Assembly (NCBI RefSeq): GCF_024172125.1
Contig: NZ_JAMZEA010000015.1
Span: 1-64,000, forward strand
DNA: 64,000 nucleotides
Direction of reading: 5' to 3'
From: Actinomadura rupiterrae
Lineage (GTDB): Bacteria; Actinomycetota; Actinomycetes; Streptosporangiales; Streptosporangiaceae
The position numbers and the translations under genes are program-made. Of this stretch, positions 49,931 to 58,094 are shown piece after piece. Positions within the stretch are counted from its first letter, which is position 1. Every line of letters begins with the position of its first letter. A model generated the notes under the pieces. That model worked only from the letters and a program-made list of their open reading frames with translations, had not been told where the DNA came from and did no database searches.

Positions 49931-51025
49931 TCAGTGCCGGGCGCGGTCGCGGCGGATGGGGGTCGGTGCGCAGGAGCCGCGGACGATCAGGTCGGTCGGC
50001 AGCAGGACGGGCCCGGACGGCGCGCGGCGCCCGGTTTCGCGGCCGGTGTCGCGGGCGGCCAGCTCGCAGGCGCGGTAGCCGATGTCGCGGCCCGGGCGGG
50101 CGACGGCGGTCAGCGGCGGGTCGCACAGCTCGGCCCAGGCGACGTCGTCGACCATGGCGATCGACAGGTCGGCGGGGACGCGCAGGTCCAGCTCGCGCGC
50201 GACCAGCACCGCCGCCTCCCCCGACAGGTTGCCCGAGGCCAGCACGGCGGTCAGGTCCGAGCGGCGCTGGAGCAGTCCGGCCGCCGCCGCGTACGCGCTG
50301 TCGCGGGTCGGACGGGCGCGGGCGACCAGGTCCTCCTCGACCGGGACGCCGAGGGCGGCGAGCGCGGCGCGGAAGGCGTCCTCGCGGGCGTCCGGCGGGG
50401 CGCCCGGGGCGGGCGCGCCGAGGAAGCCGATCCGGCGGTGGCCGAGCCCGACCAGGTACTCCGCGGCCGACCGGATGCCGGCCGCGTCGTCGGCGAGCAC
50501 CGCAGGCACGCCGCCCCCGGCCCGAGCCCGCGCCGCCTCGCCGCCTCCGCCTCTGCCCTGGCGGCCTTCGGGGTGTCCGGACGGGCGGCGGCCCGCGTAC
50601 ACGAGCGGGACGCCCGTCCGGACGAAGCCGGACCACGGCTCGCCGCTCCCCGACGGCAGCGCGATCACGCCGTCCACGCGCTGCTCGGCGAACCGCTCGG
50701 CGATCTCGGCCTCGCGCGCGGGGTCGCCGAGCGTGACGTCCAGCAGCACGTGCTGGCCGAGCGAGCGGGCGCAGTCCAGGACGCCCGCGACCAGCTCGGC
50801 GCAGAACGGGTCGGTGACGTCCGGGACGGCCAGGCCCAGGCCGCCGGTGCGGCGGGTCTTGAGGCTGCGGCCGACCGCGCTCGGCCGGTAGTCCAGCTCG
50901 CGCGCGGCGGCCAGCACGCGCTCGCGGGTCGCGGCGCTCACCGCGCCCGCGCCGGAGAACACCCGTGAGACCGTCGCGATGCCGACCCCGGCCGCCGCCG
51001 CCACGTCCTTGATCGTCGCCGCCAC
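49931..51025 (-). CDS. LacI family transcriptional regulator
   Basis: Repressor of 364 residues. The N-terminal helix-turn-helix is typical (ATIKDVAAAAGVGIATVSRVFSGAGAVS), followed by the hinge YRPSAVGRSLKTRRTGGLGL and a periplasmic-binding-protein-like domain. A Gly/Arg/Ala-rich insertion near residue 165 is unusual. The GTG at 51025 has GAGGGGAGCGGGGC upstream and fits the normal LacI start; the frame extends to 51082. Divergent from msiK, with two TGGAAACGTTTCCA sites between, so it probably controls msiK and itself. The inducer is unknown. Confidence 0.92.
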   Translation of the reverse strand: MAATIKDVAAAAGVGIATVSRVFSGAGAVSAATRERVLAAARELDYRPSAVGRSLKTRRTGGLGLAVPDVTDPFCAELVAGVLDCARSLGQHVLLDVTLGDPAREAEIAERFAEQRVDGVIALPSGSGEPWSGFVRTGVPLVYAGRRPSGHPEGRQGRGGGGEAARARAGGGVPAVLADDAAGIRSAAEYLVGLGHRRIGFLGAPAPGAPPDAREDAFRAALAALGVPVEEDLVARARPTRDSAYAAAAGLLQRRSDLTAVLASGNLSGEAAVLVARELDLRVPADLSIAMVDDVAWAELCDPPLTAVARPGRDIGYRACELAARDTGRETGRRAPSGPVLLPTDLIVRGSCAPTPIRRDRARH

Positions 51026-51096
51026 GCCCCGCTCCCCTCGCCTGCTGCCCGGCTGCACGCCCGGCTCGCCCCATGCTGCCACGAACGACCCCTTTT

Positions 51097-51112
51097 ATGG
51101 AAACGTTTCCAT
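51097..51112. promoter_or_regulatory. LacI operator 1
   Basis: ATGGAAACGTTTCCAT, a perfect 16-bp palindrome of the form bound by LacI-family proteins with a CG centre. It lies 72 bp upstream of the lacI-family start. Its centre is 64 bp from operator 2. Confidence 0.85.
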
Positions 51113-51161
51113 GCTGTTGAATCCGGATTCACCAAGGAAAGCCCAGGTGGCTCAAGGTCAC

Positions 51162-51175
51162 TGGAAACGTTTCCA
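51162..51175. promoter_or_regulatory. LacI operator 2
   Basis: TGGAAACGTTTCCA, a perfect 14-bp palindrome ending 15 bases before the msiK start and next to its ribosome site. Two sites about six helical turns apart would allow looping. Confidence 0.85.
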
Positions 51176-51190
51176 ACGAAGGAGGCCGGG

Positions 51191-52441
<1,251 letters not shown>

Positions 52442-52465
52442 CGCGTCCCCGTCCGACGCCCGGTG

Positions 52466-52506
52466 AACGGCCGTCCGCCCCTGGCTCCGAGGGGCGGACG
52501 GCCGTT
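52466..52506. terminator. Strong two-way terminator between msiK and GH15 gene
   Basis: A 17-bp perfect stem (52466-52482 with 52490-52506, arm AACGGCCGTCCGCCCCT) and a 7-base loop between convergent genes. Confidence 0.9.
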
Positions 52507-52523
52507 TCCGTCGTACGCGGCCG

Positions 52524-55500
52524 TTACGGCACTGTCACCGCGTGGAGGGTGACCGGGCCGCGCGTCGGGTCCAGTTCGTCGGCCTGGGAGACGCCCGCCG
52601 GAGTGAGGACGTCGAGGGCCTTCGGGACGCCGCCCGGGTCGCTCGCGCAGATCGGAGCGGATTCCCCGGGCGCGCACACGCCGAACTGGTACGGCTGCGG
52701 TGTGGCGGCGAAGCCGCGGGCGCGGTCGGCGCTGTAGCCGTCCTGGCCGGTGAGGACGACCGCGAACTTCCAGCCCTCCCCCGGCGTGCCGAACGTCGCC
52801 TTCGGCAGCGCGATCGTGATCGTCCGGGTCGTTCCGGACGACCTGACCGCGATCCCCTGCCGCGCCGTGCCGTCCGCGGTCGTCCAGACCGGTGCGGCGA
52901 AGCCCTCGGCCTCGACGCGCTGCGTCCAGGCGTCCGGGGCGGCGACCCCGTAGTTGCGCTGCGGGAACGCGGCGGCGGTCGAGCGGTTCGCGACGGACGG
53001 GTCCTGCACGTAGACGTCCAGGAGTTGCGCGCCGATCTGGTTGCCGAAGGTCGCGGTCAGGTCCCGCAGGGTCGTCCGCAGGTAGACGTTGTTCGCATCG
53101 GTCAGCACCTGGAAGCGCTGCAGGTCGAAGGCGCCCGGATGGAAGTCGGCGGCGGTCGGGTAGCGGTAGGTGCCGGGTCCGTTGTCGTCGTTGTCGGGGT
53201 CGGTGGCGTCCAGGACGGTCGTCCCGCCGACGATCTCGCCGGTGACCGTCCGCTGCGCGGAGGCGGTGCGTCCGTCGGACGTCGTCGCCGCGATGGTCAG
53301 GGCGACCTCGCCGAACGCGACCGGCGCCTGCGCCTGGAACGCGCCGTCCGCGCCCGCCGTCACCGACACGGTCTGCGACGCTCCGCCGGTATCGACGGGC
53401 GTGGCGACGACATCGACGGTCGCGCCCGGAGCGGTCGTGCCGCGCACGGTGACGGTCGTCCCGTCCACGCTGGAGCCGTCGTCGGGCGCGGTGAGCGCGA
53501 GCGGCGCGGCGTCCGGCATGCCGTGGTCGACGTATCGCGCGCGCACGAGGGCGGGCTGCTCGACCGGACGTCCCGCGCCGAGCCCCAGAACGAGCCGGGC
53601 CAGCTGCGACTGCGCCCAGGTCAGCGGCGACGCCGAGCCCGCCGGGCCGCCGGCGCGGAAGCCGATCGAGGCGGTCGCCGGGTCCGTCCCGTAGGGCGAG
53701 GCGGCGGCGTCGGGGTCCTCCCATGCCTGCTCGGGGACCAGGCCCGTCCCGGACGCCATGCCGCGCATCGCGGTCAGCAGGTCGCGGGCGCCTGCGCTGT
53801 CACCGGTCTGCAAGGCTTGCTCGGCGCGCTCGCCCGCCAGAACCGGCCACAGGTGCCCGGAGCCGGTGTTGGACGGCGGCCATGGACGTCCCGTGGGCGC
53901 GCACGAGGTCGGGTCGGGTTCGTAGCAGTCGCCGTAGCCGTCCTCGGTTCCGGCGGTGTCGCTGCCGTAGCGGTACCAGCCGGCGCCGGACGGGGTCGTC
54001 CGCTTCAGCGCCTTGTCCACGGCGCCGAGCGAGGCGAGCACGTCGGGGTCGCGCGCGGGCAGGACGCCCAGCCGGGTCAGTTCGAGGAACCCCGCGTCCA
54101 CGACGCGGCGCTGGTCCTCGGTCGGTCCGCCGTTGCCGAGGTTGTAGGACACGGCCGCGTCCGGGTCGCCGTTGCGCGACAGCCGCAGGAAGTAGCGCGC
54201 CGCGTAGGGCCCGGACGTGGTGACCGTCCAGCCCTTGACCGAGCGGGCGAAGCGGTCGGCGGTCGCGCGGTAGAGCCGGGCGCGGGCCGCGTCGCCGTGC
54301 CGGTCGGCGATGCTCCCGGCGGCGACCAGGCCCGCGGTCTCGGCGGCGATCGTGGACGGCGAGTACCCCGACTGCTCCTCCCAGCGCTCGACGCCGAAGG
54401 ACGGCCCGTGCGCGACCACGAAGTCCGCCGCGCCCCGGACGTGCGGCCACAGCGAAGCGTCGTCGGCCAACCCGGCCTGCTGGGCCATCAGGAGCGGGTA
54501 GGCGGACTCGTCGAGCTGGTCGCCTCCGGTATCGGGCGCGGTCTTTCCGTTCAGCAGCGAGTTGCGCGGCATGCGCCCGTCCGGTTGCTGCTGGCGTTCC
54601 AGCAGGAACCGGGCCGTGGCGCGTGCCGTCGTCGCATCGCCCGCCGCGAGCAGTCCGGTGAACGCCTCATAAAGGTCGCGCGAGAACACCTCGCGGTACG
54701 AGCCGAAATACACGGCCTTGCCGCCGGGTGCGTCACCCGCGTCCACCGCCTGCCCCCAAGGGCTGGCCAGGGACGCCACGACCGCTCCCGGGAACGTCTT
54801 GTCCTCGCTGGCCTTCAGCACGTTCACCGACAGCCAGTACGCGTCGCGCAGCTTGGCGTCCAATCCGGCGGGCGGTTTGCGCAACTGGGCGTCATAGGCG
54901 CGCCATCCCGCTTGGTACGTGCCGAAAGTCGACGGGAACGGATGCGACGCCGCCGAATCGGCCGTGGCGAGCGCGGACGACGCCGACCGTCCGAATCCGA
55001 GTGCGAAAGTGACCTGGCCGTCCTTGTCGATCGGCAACCGCGCGGTCGCGACGACATTGCCGTTCGGCGCGGACGGATAGGCCGGGGTCAGCTCGTGTTT
55101 GGCGTCCAACTGGGAAAGGCCGTCGCTGTCCGTTCCGGCATAGCCGACGCTCGCCTCGGGCAGGGCACGCTGAGCGCGGAGCGCCAGATGCGTCGGGACG
55201 GCGTAGTCGCGGTTGGCGGCATTGGTGACCGTGTTCGTGTCGGATACGACCGGCGCGCCCGTCGATGCGTCCACGACGCCGCTGTCGGCTCCGCCGTTGG
55301 TCGTCCCGCCGCCGCCGTTCCCGTTGACGTTGGTGTCGAGCCGCACGTAGAGGCGCAGGTTCGCGGGCTGGACGCGCGTGCTCATCACCACCGCGTCGCG
55401 GGCCGGGTCGGTGACGTAGGTGGTGGTGATCCGGTACCGGCCGTTCTTGCTGGACGCCGTGACCGTGCAGGCCATCCCGGACGGGTCGGTCGCGACGGTG

Positions 55501-55856
55501 TAGGTCGTGTCGCGGGCCTGGAGCTCGGTGAAGGTCCTCCCGTCGGTGACGACGTACTGCATCGTCTCGACATTCGTGTTGTCGATGGTCGGTTCGTAGA
55601 CGTCCGACAGGACGCCGCCCGCGACCGTGTACCAGACCTTCGAGGCGCTGCTCCGGGCCGTCCCGACGCAGTCCTTCCGCGCAAGGTCGAAGTGGGATCC
55701 GGCGCCCGGCCCACCCGGTGCGGGCGCGCGCCCCGCCCGTCCGGCGGGTCCGCCGGGCTGGGCCGACACGGCTGCGGGCGGCACCGCCGGCAGGACCGCC
55801 GCCGACGCGGCCACCAGCGCGAACCCGCGAAGAAGCCGTCGTGTGGGAACCGGCAT
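52524..55856 (-). CDS. Secreted GH15 enzyme, glucodextranase-like
   Basis: Exported exo-acting glucan hydrolase of 1110 residues. A signal peptide of about 32 residues is followed by a beta-rich N domain (about 50-320), the (alpha/alpha)6 catalytic domain (about 325-730), and C-terminal domains: a Big/TIG-like module (about 755-840) and a glucodextranase C-terminal-like domain (about 850-1110). The acid is the Glu in RWEEQSGYSPST (about residue 493) and the base is the Glu in GLVPEQAWED (about 709). The domain order matches Arthrobacter glucodextranase, which releases glucose from dextran, better than starch glucoamylases. Convergent with msiK, which may serve uptake of its products. Confidence 0.88.
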   Translation of the reverse strand: MPVPTRRLLRGFALVAASAAVLPAVPPAAVSAQPGGPAGRAGRAPAPGGPGAGSHFDLARKDCVGTARSSASKVWYTVAGGVLSDVYEPTIDNTNVETMQYVVTDGRTFTELQARDTTYTVATDPSGMACTVTASSKNGRYRITTTYVTDPARDAVVMSTRVQPANLRLYVRLDTNVNGNGGGGTTNGGADSGVVDASTGAPVVSDTNTVTNAANRDYAVPTHLALRAQRALPEASVGYAGTDSDGLSQLDAKHELTPAYPSAPNGNVVATARLPIDKDGQVTFALGFGRSASSALATADSAASHPFPSTFGTYQAGWRAYDAQLRKPPAGLDAKLRDAYWLSVNVLKASEDKTFPGAVVASLASPWGQAVDAGDAPGGKAVYFGSYREVFSRDLYEAFTGLLAAGDATTARATARFLLERQQQPDGRMPRNSLLNGKTAPDTGGDQLDESAYPLLMAQQAGLADDASLWPHVRGAADFVVAHGPSFGVERWEEQSGYSPSTIAAETAGLVAAGSIADRHGDAARARLYRATADRFARSVKGWTVTTSGPYAARYFLRLSRNGDPDAAVSYNLGNGGPTEDQRRVVDAGFLELTRLGVLPARDPDVLASLGAVDKALKRTTPSGAGWYRYGSDTAGTEDGYGDCYEPDPTSCAPTGRPWPPSNTGSGHLWPVLAGERAEQALQTGDSAGARDLLTAMRGMASGTGLVPEQAWEDPDAAASPYGTDPATASIGFRAGGPAGSASPLTWAQSQLARLVLGLGAGRPVEQPALVRARYVDHGMPDAAPLALTAPDDGSSVDGTTVTVRGTTAPGATVDVVATPVDTGGASQTVSVTAGADGAFQAQAPVAFGEVALTIAATTSDGRTASAQRTVTGEIVGGTTVLDATDPDNDDNGPGTYRYPTAADFHPGAFDLQRFQVLTDANNVYLRTTLRDLTATFGNQIGAQLLDVYVQDPSVANRSTAAAFPQRNYGVAAPDAWTQRVEAEGFAAPVWTTADGTARQGIAVRSSGTTRTITIALPKATFGTPGEGWKFAVVLTGQDGYSADRARGFAATPQPYQFGVCAPGESAPICASDPGGVPKALDVLTPAGVSQADELDPTRGPVTLHAVTVP

Positions 55857-56061
55857 CGCGCCTCCTCCGCCGACCGGACGCCGAGTCCGGACGTTCCGAC
55901 ATCATCCGGACCCGCGACCCCGATGTCACCCCCCTAGCCGCCCCGGGCCGTCCGCGCTCCCCTTGCGCGGGCGGAGGGTTCGACCAAGGATGGAGGGGTT
56001 GATCAGCCCGCGTCCGCACCGGAACGCGGCCATGCGGGCGGCTGCAAAAGGAAGGCGGCCC

Positions 56062-56895
56062 GTGCCCGGCACCCTGCTCGCGACCAGTGACCTGCACATC
56101 GGATACGCCGAGAACCGCGAGCACCTCGCGGCCCTCACCCCGGACGACCCGGCCGACTGGCTGATCGTCGCGGGCGACGTGGCCGAGCGCGCCGCGGACG
56201 TCGAGTGGGCGCTGAGCACGCTCGCCGAGCGGTTCGCGACCGTGGTGTGGGCGCCCGGCAACCACGAGCTGTGGACGCCGCGCGACGACCCCGACCAGCG
56301 CCGCGGCGAGGAGCGCTACCTGCACCTGGTGGAGGTGTGCCGCCGCCTCGGCGTGCACACGCCCGAGGACCCGTACCCGGTGTGGCGCGGCGCAGGCGGC
56401 CCGGTGCAGCTGGTGCCGCTGTTCCTGCTGTACGACTACACCTTCCGTCCGGACGGCGCGTCCACCAAGGAGGAGGCGCTGGAGATCGCGCACAAGGCCG
56501 GGATCGTGTGCACCGACGAGTACCTGCTGCACCCGGACCCGTACACCGGGCGGGACGAGTGGTGCCGCGCCCGCGTCGCCTACTCCGCGCGGCGGCTGGC
56601 GACCCGCGACACCGACCTGCCGACCGTGCTGATCAACCACTGGCCGCTCGTCCGGGAGCCGACGCGCGTGCTGCGCTACCCCGAGTTCGCGCAGTGGTGC
56701 GGGACCGAGCTGACGGCCGACTGGCACCTGAAGTACGACGCGGCGGCCGTGGTGTACGGGCACCTGCACATCCCCCGGACGACCGTGTACGACGGCGTCC
56801 GGTTCGAGGAGGTGTCGGTGGGCTACCCGCGCGAGTGGAAGCACCGGGGCGGGCCCGCCAGGCCGCGTCCGGTGTTCCCCGGCGCCCTCTCCTAG
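56062..56895 (+). CDS. pptH: Metallophosphoesterase, PptH-like phosphopantetheinyl hydrolase
   Basis: Calcineurin-type phosphoesterase of 277 residues. All five metal-site motifs are visible: SDLHIG near the start, GDVAER, APGNHELW, INHWPL and YGHLH. In Mycobacterium tuberculosis the gene next to pptT encodes such a phosphoesterase, PptH, which removes the 4'-phosphopantetheine arm from carrier proteins; here it also directly precedes the phosphopantetheinyl transferase (10 bp gap). That synteny is the basis of the functional call. The GTG at 56062 has AAAGGAAGG upstream; an in-frame ATG lies 30 bases earlier. Confidence 0.83.
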   Translation: MPGTLLATSDLHIGYAENREHLAALTPDDPADWLIVAGDVAERAADVEWALSTLAERFATVVWAPGNHELWTPRDDPDQRRGEERYLHLVEVCRRLGVHTPEDPYPVWRGAGGPVQLVPLFLLYDYTFRPDGASTKEEALEIAHKAGIVCTDEYLLHPDPYTGRDEWCRARVAYSARRLATRDTDLPTVLINHWPLVREPTRVLRYPEFAQWCGTELTADWHLKYDAAAVVYGHLHIPRTTVYDGVRFEEVSVGYPREWKHRGGPARPRPVFPGALS

Positions 56896-56905
56896 GCGGA
56901 CGGGC

Positions 56906-57559
56906 ATGATCGAGAAGTTGCTGCCGGACGCCGTGGCGGTCGTGGAGGAGTTCGGCGCCCCCGAGGACGCGCCGCTGCTCCCGGGCGAGGAGGCCGCGGT
57001 CGCGCGGGCCGTGGACAAGCGGCGGCGCGAGTACGCGTCGGTGCGGGCGTGCGCGCGCCAGGCCATGGCCGGCATCGGCCTGCCGCCGGCCGCGCTGCCG
57101 CCCGGTGAACGCGGAGCGCCGACCTGGCCGGCGGACGTCGTGGGCAGCATGACGCACTGCGACGGGTACCGGGCGGCGGCGGTGGCGCATGCGGCGGCGG
57201 TCGCGGCCGTCGGCATCGACGCCGAGCCGCACGCGCCGCTTCCGGACGGCGTGTTCGAGGCGATCGCGCTGCCGTCCGAGGCGTCCCGGCACGCGGCGCT
57301 GAGCCGCACGAGCCCCGGCGTCTACTGGGACCGGTTGCTGTTCAGCGCGAAAGAGGCCGTCTACAAGGCGTGGTTCCCGAAGACGCGGCTCTGGCTGGAC
57401 TTCGAAGGGGCCGACATCACGCTCGTCCCGGACGGGACGTTCGCCGTCCGCATCGTGCGCCCGGCCGGGCCCGGCGAGGGTCCGCTGCCGGTCGGCTACT
57501 CCGGCCGCTGGCTGGTCGCGGACGGCCTGGTCGCCACGGCGATCGCCGAACTCGCATAA
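56906..57559 (+). CDS. pptT: 4'-phosphopantetheinyl transferase (PptT/EntD type)
   Basis: Sfp-family enzyme of 217 residues that loads the phosphopantetheine arm of CoA onto acyl and peptidyl carrier proteins of polyketide, nonribosomal peptide and lipid synthases. The EntD-type N-terminal part (RREYASVRACARQAM, then VGSMTHCDGYRAA) is followed by the metal-binding GIDAEPH and FSAKEAVYKAW. It forms an operon with the preceding phosphoesterase. A LAL regulator and acyl-CoA carboxylase genes further right suggest a biosynthetic cluster that would need it. Confidence 0.93.
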   Translation: MIEKLLPDAVAVVEEFGAPEDAPLLPGEEAAVARAVDKRRREYASVRACARQAMAGIGLPPAALPPGERGAPTWPADVVGSMTHCDGYRAAAVAHAAAVAAVGIDAEPHAPLPDGVFEAIALPSEASRHAALSRTSPGVYWDRLLFSAKEAVYKAWFPKTRLWLDFEGADITLVPDGTFAVRIVRPAGPGEGPLPVGYSGRWLVADGLVATAIAELA

Positions 57560-58094
57560 CGGACCCGAAAACGCCGATTCGCGCCCGTCTCCTCGGATGC
57601 GGTAACCGCCCATCGACACTTTCCGCGCGCCCCGGAGGCGTCCGCGTTAACGCCGAATAAAATTGCGAAACAAGTTCATGTCGGCGTGGCGCACATCACA
57701 GTCGCCGATCTTACAATTAACCCGACCCATGTTGGGCGACGGTAACATCCGGCGGTACTTCCCCGCGCACCCCCGGCCACGTGCGGCTGATCACCGACCG
57801 TGCCGCCACCGGCACGCGCCTTTCGTTGCCGGAATGCGGACCGGGCGCGCCGCAGTGGTCGGCACGGTTAACCACTGTTGCGGTCAGCGGACTTGACCAC
57901 TGGGCGACAAGGGGCCGCTAGGGGTGACCCCCCGCCCCCTAGGGGTACCCGGAGCACAACGCGGCGAATAATCTGCTCCCGGAGCGACAAAAGAATGGCC
58001 TTGTCCCTCAGTTGAATGACAGGTTCGATGTCCGGATCCGGCCACCACCGGAATTCGGCTCCCGGTTCGCGATCCGGCAAGGGGTAGCGCAGCG
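57560..58094. promoter_or_regulatory. 535-bp AT-richer control region of the LAL regulator
   Basis: No gene is supported. The region is clearly less GC-rich than its neighbours (for example around 57650-57720). It contains a hairpin CAGTGGT/ACCACTG (57853-57859 and 57871-57877) and two direct copies of CTAGGGGT(G)ACCC at 57918-57930 and 57939-57950. The second lies inside the palindrome CCCCTAGGGG (57936-57945). The spacing of 21 bp puts both copies on one face of the helix, as expected for LuxR-type binding sites. Confidence 0.5.

Noticed and set aside
57663..57896. Small 77-codon frame in the gap before the LAL regulator
   Set aside because: No ribosome site and no recognisable domain; base composition is that of a control region.
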